A stretch of 13,135 nucleotides of DNA from Candidatus Nitromaritima sp. SCGC AAA288-L16 (GTDB lineage Bacteria > Nitrospinota > Nitrospinia > Nitrospinales > VA-1): the NCBI GenBank assembly GCA_000372225.1, contig AQTY01000035.1, positions 1-13,135 of the forward strand, given 5' to 3'. A program made the translations under genes and the position numbers. Positions 6,482 to 13,135 of the stretch are shown piece by piece. How positions within the stretch are numbered: the first letter of the stretch is position 1; each line of letters starts with the position of its first letter. Under the pieces are notes generated by a model. That model had not been told where the DNA came from. It was given only the letters and a program-made list of their open reading frames with translations, and searched no databases.

Positions 6482-7963
6482 ATGACAAAACAAAGTTTTA
6501 AGTCTATTTTTTTACCCGCCCTTACTACTGTTTTTTTCGTTGCAATGCTATCTCTACAGCATTCTACCTGGATGGTGGGTCTCGGCATCGACTTATGGAT
6601 TCTCCGGGGTTTATTTGTTTCCAATGAAATACTAGTCTGGCTTTCTGGGGGATGGCTTTTCAATCGACTGCTTGGCCTGTTTTTTTGGGACCTATTAGTC
6701 GGAATGTACACTGAGCATCATCCTCCTAAAATGCTAGTTCAAATCTCTGGTATTTTTGTTTTTTTCCTCACGCTATCTTTCATAGCTCATTTTGTGTTTG
6801 ATGAGCCACTCACATCGATCTTAGTAACTGGGGGAGGTTTGACCATTGCTCTGGGATTTGGAATTCAGGGACTGATTAATGATCTTTTTTCTAGTTTGGC
6901 TATCCAATTGGATCCCCCTTTCAAGGTGGGTGATTTTATTAATGTTCATCACCGGTATTTAGAGAGTGAGGGGCTAATCGGACGGGTTGAGGAAACCAAC
7001 TGGCGAACCACAAGAATGTGGACAACGGGTAGGAACTATATCATTGTTCCCAATAGCTATATAACCACTCAAATATTGACCAATTACTCTATGCCTCATT
7101 CGCTCTCCCGCTTTGAAATGAATTATACTTTGGATTTTTCTATACCCTCGGATAGAGCAATAAGAGTTTTAACTGCCGCACTTCTCGACTCCGTAGGCCC
7201 AGTTGGGCCAGTAGCCTCTCCTAAACCAAAAGCTATTTTAACTAAAGTTAACAGCGATGGGGCGGTCTATAAGCTGAAATATTTTTTAGAGCCTGCACAA
7301 GTTTCTCCCCCAAAAGCAAGAAACACTATCAATGCCAACGTTCTTCATCACCTTACCAATGCCGGAATGACCCAGGCATATGCTAAGCAGGATATATTTA
7401 TTGGAAAGATGCCAAAACGTCAGAGGTCTTGGGGTAACAAGGAAGACAGAATGCATCTATTGTCTAACATTGATTTGTTTAAAGATTTTTCAGAAGAAAT
7501 GTTACAGGCTATAACCAGCAGCTTGCATTTACAAAAATTTAAGCCTGAAGAGGTTTTGTTCAATCAAGGTGATGATGGTGAAAGTCTCTTTATTCTCGTC
7601 GAAGGTTTATTAGAAGTCAGCATGCCGACAGAAGGCGAAAAGGAACACTTGAGTTTTTTAAGACCGGGTTCTTTCCTTGGCGAAATGGCTCTTCTGACAG
7701 GGGAAAAACGTTCAGCAGATGTTATCAGCTGTACCGAATCACTAGTTGGCGAGTTGACAAAAGATTCCATTATGTCGTTGGCCACAGATAACCCTGAGAT
7801 ATTGAGCCAAATGACAGCAGTTGTAGCAAAACGTCGTTTGAAAAATAAAGAAAAAGCATCCGAGAACGGTAAAAATCATCAAGAAGCAATCCGAGACGAG
7901 AAGAAGAGCCTTATGGCACGTGCCACAAACTTCTTTTTTGGTAAAAAAAAGGTACGCCCATAA
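6482..7963 (+). CDS. MscS-family mechanosensitive channel with C-terminal cyclic-nucleotide-binding domain
   Basis: This is an inner-membrane channel, probably gated by membrane tension and/or a cyclic nucleotide. Of its 493 residues, hydrophobic segments lie near 7-25, 33-55, 60-75 and 87-107. The pore helix follows (about 111-140, Gly/Ala-rich with GGGLTIALGFGIQG), then the MscS beta-domain (PPFKVGDFINV from 145, and IIVPNSYITT near 187-196). Residues about 325-445 are a CRP-type cNMP-binding fold with the phosphate-binding signature LGEMALLTGEKRSADV (Glu401, Arg410-Ser411 conserved). A charged tail ends the protein. The architecture fits the bacterial bCNG subgroup of MscS channels. The ATG at 6482 is the first start after an in-frame stop at 6473; the ribosome binding site is weak. 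It appears to stand alone between two intergenic gaps. Ligand identity and actual gating cannot be told from sequence. Confidence 0.88.
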   Translation: MTKQSFKSIFLPALTTVFFVAMLSLQHSTWMVGLGIDLWILRGLFVSNEILVWLSGGWLFNRLLGLFFWDLLVGMYTEHHPPKMLVQISGIFVFFLTLSFIAHFVFDEPLTSILVTGGGLTIALGFGIQGLINDLFSSLAIQLDPPFKVGDFINVHHRYLESEGLIGRVEETNWRTTRMWTTGRNYIIVPNSYITTQILTNYSMPHSLSRFEMNYTLDFSIPSDRAIRVLTAALLDSVGPVGPVASPKPKAILTKVNSDGAVYKLKYFLEPAQVSPPKARNTINANVLHHLTNAGMTQAYAKQDIFIGKMPKRQRSWGNKEDRMHLLSNIDLFKDFSEEMLQAITSSLHLQKFKPEEVLFNQGDDGESLFILVEGLLEVSMPTEGEKEHLSFLRPGSFLGEMALLTGEKRSADVISCTESLVGELTKDSIMSLATDNPEILSQMTAVVAKRRLKNKEKASENGKNHQEAIRDEKKSLMARATNFFFGKKKVRP

Positions 7964-8009
7964 AGAGGTGATCCTCTCCTACCTGTGATCAATTGGCGTA
8001 ACCATTTGT

Positions 8010-8038
8010 TTGACAACACATTATATTGTATATATCAT
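8010..8038 (+). promoter_or_regulatory. Sigma70-type promoter for the toxin-like gene
   Basis: TTGACA (8010-8015), a 17-bp spacer, then TATCAT (8033-8038; five of six match TATAAT). Transcription would begin near 8045, giving an about 80-nt leader to the ATG at 8125. Confidence 0.7.
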
Positions 8039-8049
8039 ACTCATTAACA

Positions 8050-8069
8050 CTAGATATGGAAATATCTAG
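8050..8069. promoter_or_regulatory. Perfect 8-bp dyad just downstream of the promoter (candidate operator)
   Basis: CTAGATAT (8050-8057), ggaa, ATATCTAG (8062-8069), placed about +6 to +25 from the predicted start. CTAG recurs at 8075-8078. The position suits repressor binding or a 5'-leader hairpin; which of these applies cannot be told. Confidence 0.55.
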
Positions 8070-8124
8070 ATCACCTAGTTGTTTCTCTTTTTAACTCGTC
8101 TCACCCCAATGCAGAGGAGATCTT

Positions 8125-8670
8125 ATGGAAACAAATCAAGACTCTCTAGAGTCTCAGTTACACACAAGATTTAACGTACTAGAGTCGCAAGTAGAGACAC
8201 TAGAAAAGCAAAAATCAAAATCTCCTGAAAAATTCGTCATAAACAATGATGGCCAAGCGGACAAGAGGATTACAGTGAAGAGAGGCGAATCAGAGTGTGA
8301 CGCAACATTGTGGGACAAACAATTTGAAGAGGACGTCAAATCCGGAAGATTTTTTGGACTCACCAATATATCAGTTGTCGATTTTAAGAAAGGCCATTTT
8401 GAAGAGTTTTGGGCATTTCATGAAAAACTTCCAAAGGATATTCAAGTGTTGGCGGACAAGAACTTTGTCCTTCTAAAGGAAAATCCAGAACACCCATCAC
8501 TATTTCTTAAGACGGTCGGCCGATACTGGTCTATACGAATTGGCGAAAAAAATCGTGCCCTAGGGGTAGAAGTTGGAGATGAAGGACTATTATGGTGCTG
8601 GATCGGATCTCATGCTGACTACGACAGTTGGAGTAAAAGTCTACCGTTTGCATTAAGCTCTCATTCCTAA
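8125..8670 (+). CDS. RelE/HigB-like toxin-domain protein with N-terminal antitoxin-like segment
   Basis: The C-terminal half (about 92-170) matches the style of RelE/ParE/HigB-type toxins that travel with type II toxin-antitoxin systems. Landmarks are FWAFHEKLPKDIQVLADKNF, then HPSLFLKTVG, YWSIRIGEKNRALGVE and WIGSHADYDSW (159-169). Members of this fold are usually ribosome-dependent mRNA nucleases or gyrase poisons. Here the 181-residue protein begins with a Glu/Gln-rich probable coiled coil (about 5-31). It then has WDKQFEEDVKSGRFFGL (63-79), which resembles the C-terminal tail of antitoxins often encoded just upstream of such toxins. No separate antitoxin gene is adjacent. The start is ATG with GAGGAG at 8114-8119, under its own promoter. 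The gene could be a fused toxin-antitoxin or a domesticated toxin fold. The toxin fold is fairly sure; the fusion reading is inference. Confidence 0.7.
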   Translation: METNQDSLESQLHTRFNVLESQVETLEKQKSKSPEKFVINNDGQADKRITVKRGESECDATLWDKQFEEDVKSGRFFGLTNISVVDFKKGHFEEFWAFHEKLPKDIQVLADKNFVLLKENPEHPSLFLKTVGRYWSIRIGEKNRALGVEVGDEGLLWCWIGSHADYDSWSKSLPFALSSHS

Positions 8671-8814
8671 AGAATTTAATTATTCAGGAGGAAGCAAACG
8701 AGTTTCTATCCCTAATACAAGGAAGATCTTAAAGGTTACACCTACCTTCTTAAGTCAAATCCTTAGAAAGGTTCATCATCTATAACACCCAATCCCTCAA
8801 ATAGAAAAAAACAA

Positions 8815-10097
8815 TCAAAACACGCAATTATCTATCCTAATTTCTTTCGCAGGGTGTAAAAGCAATCCTGCCAACTCGTCAGATAGTACCTGGTATCCTC
8901 TTTTATTAAAGTGGTCCCAGTCTAACGGGCCGTGCAAAAACTCAACTGAAGCAGCTAATCTGATACTTTTAGTGATGTTTATAAATGAGAAATTATTTGA
9001 CTCAGCAAACCTCTTCATAGTCTTGCATAGCTTTATGTGTTTTTCTTCCGCCACCGTGGTTTCTGTGACATAGGGATCTTGCATAAAACCTCTGGCATGA
9101 ACATGTGAAGATACAATTTTATAAGAAGAGACAGGTGAAGGTATATAGATTATATTAATTGTTGTTTTTTTAAAAAAGTTGGCTAGTCGAGCGATGGTTT
9201 CCTGAAAAACATAAATACTTAGTTCTATTAGTTCGTCTCGTACTCCTAATTTCTTTTGGAAGTCGGTGAGACCTAATTGAGGAGGAGTCTGAAGATTAGT
9301 TGGAAGTCCAATTTTTTCACCATTCATCAATGCCACGTTAAACCTAATTTTTTCCCCGTTTATCAATCCTGCGTTTACTTCTCCTTTAGACAAAACCTTG
9401 TGAAGCGGATTGTTTTTTTTGAATTTTTATTGAAGAAAAATAATTCCTTCACCAAGTTCACGGTTCCTTGGAAAAGAAATCGCATAAAAATCATATTTTT
9501 CCAAAAACCATTATTTAAGTTTTCATTGAATGGTTTTTTAGCTTCCGTATTTAAAAAATTAAGAACTTTTTTAAATTTATATTTCCCTGATTGTTTATCG
9601 CTAACCTTCGCAAGGTTATCTTTTAAAAACTGGATATTGTCATAAACATCATTTCCTTCGTAAAAAAATATCAAGAGGTATTTGGGAGGAGAAAGCCCAT
9701 AGTCTCTAACAGAGTTTATATATAAAAATTGAGAGACCGGTTCTGACCATATCCCGTCAAAACTCCCTGCCCCTGCTCGACCAAAAGAAACAACGTCAAT
9801 GCCCGTTTTTTTAAAAATCAAATGTGCTGGGGAATAATCTGGTGATCCAAAAACATTGCTTTTTCTAACTTCGTTCAACCAATCCCCTGCCCCGATGGCA
9901 TATGAATCCCCTGTTAATGCAATGTATCCCTTGGGCAATAGATTATTTTTTGAACTTTGCGCCAGAATTCGAAGATCTTTGTCGACTAAGCCATATAAAC
10001 GCAAAGGAAGTTTTCCAATAAATTTTGGAAACAGTCACTCTCCAACACCAATTATGAGAAAAATGGTTACTAGAAGAAGTAATAGGTTCTTAATCAT
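8815..10097 (-). pseudogene. Interrupted SGNH-family hydrolase, membrane-anchored
   Basis: SGNH hydrolases are esterases, lipases or acetyl-polysaccharide-modifying enzymes. The reading frame opens at ATG 10097 with a Leu/Ile-rich hydrophobic N-terminus (MIKNLLLLLVTIF), as in a signal anchor. It meets an in-frame TGA at 10037-10035 (codon 21) and continues in the same frame (LFPKFIGKLPLRLYG). The nucleophile block is GDSY (Ser codon 9905-9903), followed by GRAGAGSFDG and EGNDVYDN. At an A8 tract (9420-9413) the frame must shift by -1 to continue into NNPLHKV and on to the C-terminal DWDH block (8922-8911) and the stop at 8815. Restored length would be about 427 residues. All catalytic blocks are kept, but two separate lesions argue for recent decay. 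Alternative internal starts (for example TTG 10004) could make only fragments lacking the DxxH dyad. No good ribosome binding site is seen. Confidence 0.75.
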
Positions 10098-10212
10098 TTT
10101 TTATTGAACTTTAAACACAAGTTTTATATTGGTAGAAAGAACAACATTGCGAATGTTCCTCTCTCTTAAACAGAGTTAAGGAGAGTCAGGACTCTATTTT
10201 CTTTTTACAAAA
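10098..10212. other. Intergenic region with two short hairpins
   Basis: AACATT-gcg-AATGTT (10143-10157) and AGAGTC-ag-GACTCT (10182-10195) are perfect short inverted repeats. The second is followed on the + strand by attttcttttt, but no + strand gene ends here. Either may help to end the suhB-like transcript; the evidence is weak. Confidence 0.3.
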
Positions 10213-10992
10213 CTATGTACCTATCAGAACATCCACCATTTGCTGGTGGATTAGACCATTGGTTGCGAGGATATGACTCCCGTAAATACTGAAAGGCCCA
10301 CCATCAAAGACAGTGACCCGACCACCTGCCTCGCGAACGATCAATACTCCTGCTGCCATATCCCAGGGATTGAGACAAGCCTCCCAAAATCCGTCAAATC
10401 GACCCATTGCTGTGTAGCACAGATCCATTGCGGCAGAACCAGGTCTCCTAACAGCTTGACATGACTTCATGAAGGCACAAAAATATTTTAGATTATCATC
10501 TTCACTTCCAACAATCTTTGGAGTAAATCCGGTTACCAATAAACTTTTTCCAAGAGTTTTCGTTGTAGATACTTTAAAATTTTTTCCATTTAGTGTTGCA
10601 CCTTGTCCCTTTTCCGCAACAAACAGTTCATCTAGGTTAGGGTTATAAATAACACCAACGACCAGTTCGTTATTATGTTCCACTCCTATAGACACACAGT
10701 AACAAGGATAGCCATGAGAATAATTAAGCGAACCATCAAGAGGATCGATAATCCATTTCTTATTCAAATTACCTAGAGTTTCTCCTGACTCTTCAGCGAG
10801 AATTGCGTCACTTGGAAAAACTTTCTGTATGCGACCGATGATTTCTTTTTCGCAAAGGAGATCAACTTCGGTGACAACATCACCACGCAACCCACTTTTC
10901 TCTGAGATACTCTGAATTTTATCAGCATGCTCGGTTTGAATTTTCCCAGCAGCAAGAGCTGCTTCTACCGCAACATTAACGACGCTGGTCAT
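10213..10992 (-). CDS. suhB: Inositol monophosphatase family protein (SuhB-like)
   Basis: This is a metal-dependent sugar or inositol phosphate phosphatase. In E. coli SuhB also works in rRNA antitermination with Nus factors. The 259-residue length is usual for the family. Visible signatures are DVVTEVD (38-44), the metal-binding EESG (67-70), IIDPLDGSLNYSHG (81-94; Asp83 and Asp86 are metal ligands) and NPWDMAAG (208-215; Asp211). No catalytic residue is missing. Its ATG overlaps the mnmA stop (ATGA, 10992-10989), so the two are probably translationally coupled. The operon order rsmD-mnmA-suhB puts it with RNA-modification genes, which favours a SuhB-type role over inositol catabolism. Paralogues acting on other phosphates (for example histidinol phosphate or PAP) cannot be fully excluded, so the symbol is tentative. 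Confidence 0.85.
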   Translation of the reverse strand: MTSVVNVAVEAALAAGKIQTEHADKIQSISEKSGLRGDVVTEVDLLCEKEIIGRIQKVFPSDAILAEESGETLGNLNKKWIIDPLDGSLNYSHGYPCYCVSIGVEHNNELVVGVIYNPNLDELFVAEKGQGATLNGKNFKVSTTKTLGKSLLVTGFTPKIVGSEDDNLKYFCAFMKSCQAVRRPGSAAMDLCYTAMGRFDGFWEACLNPWDMAAGVLIVREAGGRVTVFDGGPFSIYGSHILATNGLIHQQMVDVLIGT

Positions 10993-12074
10993 TCAATCCA
11001 CCCACCACCTACTATATAGTCATCCACATAAAAAACGGCTGACTGCCCAGGCGTGATAGAAAGTTGCGGTTCAAAAAATTCAACATGGGCGCGCTCACCT
11101 GGAAGTGGCTTCACTTTTGCTGTCGAACCATTATGGAGATAACGAATCTGCACCTGAGTTTCAAATACCCCTTGTCTTGGAAGGTACCAGTTGACTTTAT
11201 TTACAAAAAAATCACTACGATACAAACTATTTTTAAGTCCAACCGTAATCTCATTTTTTTCTGGATCAATTGCTGTCACATAATGCGGCTCTTTCAGTCC
11301 ACCAACGTTTAGACCTTTTCTTTGCCCGATCGTAAATGCAGGGTACCCTCTGTGTCTACCTAATACTTCTCCATCAGTATTGACAATATCACCTTCATGA
11401 AAATTTTTTTCACCCACACGTTTTTCGATAAACGAAGCATAATCGTTGTCAGGGACAAAGCATATCTCTCGTGACTCCTTTTTATCTGCTACGGTAAGTC
11501 CCAGTTCTTTGGCGATACGTCGCACTTCCTTTTTATCTGTGTCGCCTAACGGGAACTCCAATCGAGAAAGTTGTTCCTGTGATAAGTTGAAAAGAAAATA
11601 ACTTTGATCGCGAGATCTATCCTTACCTCTTTTAACTGTGAAACGACCTGTCGCTTCATCGTTAACTAACAGTGCATAGTGCCCCGTCGCTACCCTTTGA
11701 TACCCAAATCCTTCGGCACGGGTAATAAGGTGATCAAACTTCAACCGCTGATTGCAAAGCGTACAAGGAATAGGCGTCCTCGCTTTCAGATATTCAGAAA
11801 CAAAATAATCAACAACCTCTTCATTAAATTCTTTTTCCATATTTAAAATATAAAAAGGAATCCCAACTCGGTCTGCCACGCGACGCGCATCACCAAGGTC
11901 ATCCAAAGAACAACATGTACCAAAACGTTCGGTTGAATCTGTGCTGTAATCCCATAACTGAAGGGAAATACCAACCACATCTCTTCCTTGTTGCTTTAGT
12001 AAAGCTGCCGCAACAGAGCTATCTACACCTCCACTCATAGCAACGACAACTTTATCTACATTTAAATTTTTCAT
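10989..12074 (-). CDS. mnmA: tRNA-specific 2-thiouridylase MnmA
   Basis: MnmA makes 2-thiouridine at position 34 of the U34-containing tRNAs for Lys, Glu and Gln in the cytoplasm. It activates the base with ATP and takes sulfur from a relay ending at its own cysteine. The 361-residue protein has the PP-loop AMSGGVDSS (12-20). Its first catalytic cysteine is Cys107, in CTLCNQRLKF, and the persulfide partner is Cys205, in SREICFVPDN. The GHYA (131-134) and RDQSYFLF (155-162) blocks are present, as is the C-terminal beta-barrel with FTIGQRKGL. It starts at ATG 12074, 33 bp after the rsmD stop, with only a weak ribosome binding site, and its end overlaps suhB. It is the middle gene of the operon. 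Identification is secure. Confidence 0.96.
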   Translation of the reverse strand: MKNLNVDKVVVAMSGGVDSSVAAALLKQQGRDVVGISLQLWDYSTDSTERFGTCCSLDDLGDARRVADRVGIPFYILNMEKEFNEEVVDYFVSEYLKARTPIPCTLCNQRLKFDHLITRAEGFGYQRVATGHYALLVNDEATGRFTVKRGKDRSRDQSYFLFNLSQEQLSRLEFPLGDTDKKEVRRIAKELGLTVADKKESREICFVPDNDYASFIEKRVGEKNFHEGDIVNTDGEVLGRHRGYPAFTIGQRKGLNVGGLKEPHYVTAIDPEKNEITVGLKNSLYRSDFFVNKVNWYLPRQGVFETQVQIRYLHNGSTAKVKPLPGERAHVEFFEPQLSITPGQSAVFYVDDYIVGGGWIE

Positions 12075-12107
12075 CTGTAATGTCTTAGTAATTTTACTTG
12101 TGATAGA

Positions 12108-12692
12108 TTACAAATTTTTTAACCCGTAAAATGACAAAGAAGTGTCACCTGATTGACGCTGATCGCTACGCAACAGCCTGCCGTAAATTTCTCGAAGAAT
12201 ATTTTTATTGTGATGTTCTACTACTATAAGCGATTCTTTTTTAAGTAATTGTGACTTGGACAAACCGATTAAACATTTCTCATATAAATTATCTGCGAAA
12301 GGAGGATCTATGTAAACAACATCAAACTTTAATGACTTTTTCTCCAGTATAGGGAGGGCTTGAAGGGCATCGATTTTTAGCAACTCCCATTCAAAGACAG
12401 ATGACTCGCTCTTATCATTACTCTCGAATCGGCATTTTTTGAGGTTAGCATAGATCAAATTTTGAGATTGTCGATTATTCTCAACCCAAACAACTTTTTC
12501 CGCTCCACGACTCAAAGCCTCAATACCAACAGCTCCCGAACCACCAAACCAGTCCAAAAAATACTCGCCCGACAAATCATGACCAAGGATATTAAATAAA
12601 GCTTCTCTAACATGATCAAGTGTCGGGCGTACTTGACTACCTTTAATACTTGTTAGTTTTGTCCCTTTAGCTTGCCCTGCAATCACTCTCAT
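12108..12692 (-). CDS. rsmD: 16S rRNA (guanine966-N2)-methyltransferase RsmD
   Basis: RsmD methylates G966 of 16S rRNA using S-adenosylmethionine during 30S assembly. The 194-residue protein has the family N-terminus (MRVIAGQAKGTKL, then RPTLDHVREALFNIL at 22-36). The SAM-binding loop FLDWFGGSGAVGIEALSRGA is at 45-64, and the catalytic DPPF at 129-132. The loop reads DWFGGSG where DLFAGSG is more usual, a mild variant that keeps the glycines. It is the first gene of the operon with mnmA and suhB. The ATG at 12692 is preceded at 43 bp by a perfect -10 element (see promoter entry). Identification is secure. Confidence 0.95.
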   Translation of the reverse strand: MRVIAGQAKGTKLTSIKGSQVRPTLDHVREALFNILGHDLSGEYFLDWFGGSGAVGIEALSRGAEKVVWVENNRQSQNLIYANLKKCRFESNDKSESSVFEWELLKIDALQALPILEKKSLKFDVVYIDPPFADNLYEKCLIGLSKSQLLKKESLIVVEHHNKNILREIYGRLLRSDQRQSGDTSLSFYGLKNL

Positions 12693-12742
12693 AAATTAAT
12701 CCCAAGTTGCTATCTTGCTAGGGTTTTTTTGTTTAAACAACT

Positions 12743-12772
12743 ATTATAAATAATCCTCTGAAGATTAAAACT
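12743..12772 (-). promoter_or_regulatory. Candidate promoter of the rsmD-mnmA-suhB operon
   Basis: On the - strand a perfect TATAAT lies at 12748-12743, but no good -35 stands 16-18 bp upstream (only T-rich sequence near 12771-12765). The start would be near 12736, giving a leader of about 44 nt to rsmD. Confidence 0.45.
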
Positions 12773-12777
12773 TGAGC

Positions 12778-12807
12778 TTGACACTTTCTATTCCCAAAAC
12801 CTATTAT
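12778..12807 (+). promoter_or_regulatory. Strong promoter of the tRNA-Gln/tRNA-Glu unit
   Basis: Perfect TTGACA (12778-12783), 18-bp spacer, TATTAT (12802-12807). Transcription would start near 12814, about 16 bp before the mature tRNA-Gln. It is divergent from the rsmD operon. Confidence 0.75.
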
Positions 12808-12829
12808 AACTACCTGACAAGCTTAGCGC

Positions 12830-12903
12830 TGGGGCATTGTCTAATGGTAGGACGCGTGATTCTGGTTCATGAGGTCGGGGTTCGACTCCCTGTGCCCCAG
12901 CCA
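12830..12903 (+). tRNA. tRNA-Gln (anticodon CTG)
   Basis: Full 74-nt cloverleaf: acceptor TGGGGCA/TGCCCCA, D arm GTC-GAC, and anticodon stem CGTGA/TCATG with loop TTCTGGT (anticodon 12862-12864). The T arm is CGGGG-TTCGACT-CCCTG, the discriminator is G, and CCA is encoded. The initial U and the weak first acceptor pair are typical of bacterial tRNA-Gln. It reads CAG. Confidence 0.95.
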
Positions 12904-13075
12904 TATTATCTGCTAATGGAAAATATTTATAGATAAGAAAAAAACAGTTCTGGCTAGGTCTTGGAGTTGCACAAAGCTTTTTGAATTTAAAAGAGTGTAG
13001 ATTTAGCAATTGCAAAAGCGGATGGCCTGTGAGAAAGTTCCCTGTCTAACTCTCAAAAAAACTGTAACTCATAGT

Positions 13076-13135
13076 GGCCCCATCGTCTAGCGGTTAGGAC
13101 GCTGGCCTCTCACGCCGGAAACCGGGGTTCGATTC
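13076..13135 (+). tRNA. tRNA-Glu (anticodon CTC), 3' end cut by window
   Basis: Acceptor 5' strand GGCCCCA, D arm GTC...GAC, anticodon stem CTGGC/GCCGG with loop CTCTCAC (anticodon 13109-13111), then CGGGG-TTCGATTC running off the window. It reads GAG. The 172 bp after tRNA-Gln show no clear terminator or second promoter, so both tRNAs are probably cotranscribed. Confidence 0.92.

Noticed and set aside
7969..7983. Short hairpin AGAGG-tgat-CCTCT after the MscS stop as a terminator
   Set aside because: Five-pair stem with no following T-tract; too weak to call.
8686..8691. AGGAGG after the toxin-like gene
   Set aside because: No ATG, GTG or TTG at a usable distance, and the frame closes quickly, so no gene is called.
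8815..9393. C-terminal SGNH fragment as an independent gene with TTG start
   Set aside because: It has only the DxxH block and continues the upstream frame after a -1 shift. The TTG has no functional logic as a start.

Overview
The window looks like a moderately AT-rich Gram-negative chromosome. It encodes an outer-membrane secretin with a lipoprotein signal, Sec-exported small proteins, a MscS-type channel, and a tRNA gene with its CCA end in the DNA. The MnmA and secretin sequences have a deltaproteobacterial-grade flavour, possibly a marine lineage such as SAR324. That placement is an impression from protein style only and is weak.

Layout. (1) 1-3230 is repeat-rich. A truncated Sel1-repeat/NTF2-like gene on the + strand faces three tandem - strand genes for small secreted proteins (here A, B and C, transcribed C to B to A). 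All three share a nearly identical ribosome binding site and signal peptide, but their mature parts are unrelated and internally repetitive. Each is followed by a copy of the same hairpin-plus-U-tract repeat. (2) 3219-3600 is a 382-bp divergent intergenic region leading to an 863-residue lipidated secretin with an unusual C-terminal extension. (3) 6482-7963 encodes a MscS channel fused to a cyclic-nucleotide-binding domain. (4) 8010-8670 holds a good sigma70-type promoter, a perfect dyad, and one gene that appears to fuse an antitoxin-like segment to a RelE/HigB-like toxin. (5) 8815-10097 (-) is an SGNH-hydrolase gene that keeps its catalytic blocks but is interrupted by an in-frame TGA and a frameshift in an A8 tract. 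(6) 10213-12692 (-) is a housekeeping operon, rsmD-mnmA-suhB-like, concerned with rRNA and tRNA modification. (7) 12778-13135 (+) is a divergent tRNA unit with its own strong promoter: tRNA-Gln(CTG), then tRNA-Glu(CTC) cut by the window edge.

How the parts may work together. The right half is core translation machinery. The left half is accessory. The best candidate for an undescribed system is the cassette family A/B/C: conserved expression and export signals carry interchangeable mature domains, beside a divergently transcribed solitary secretin that could be their exit pore. The conserved leader, terminators and repeats are read directly from the sequence. The functional link to the secretin is inference.
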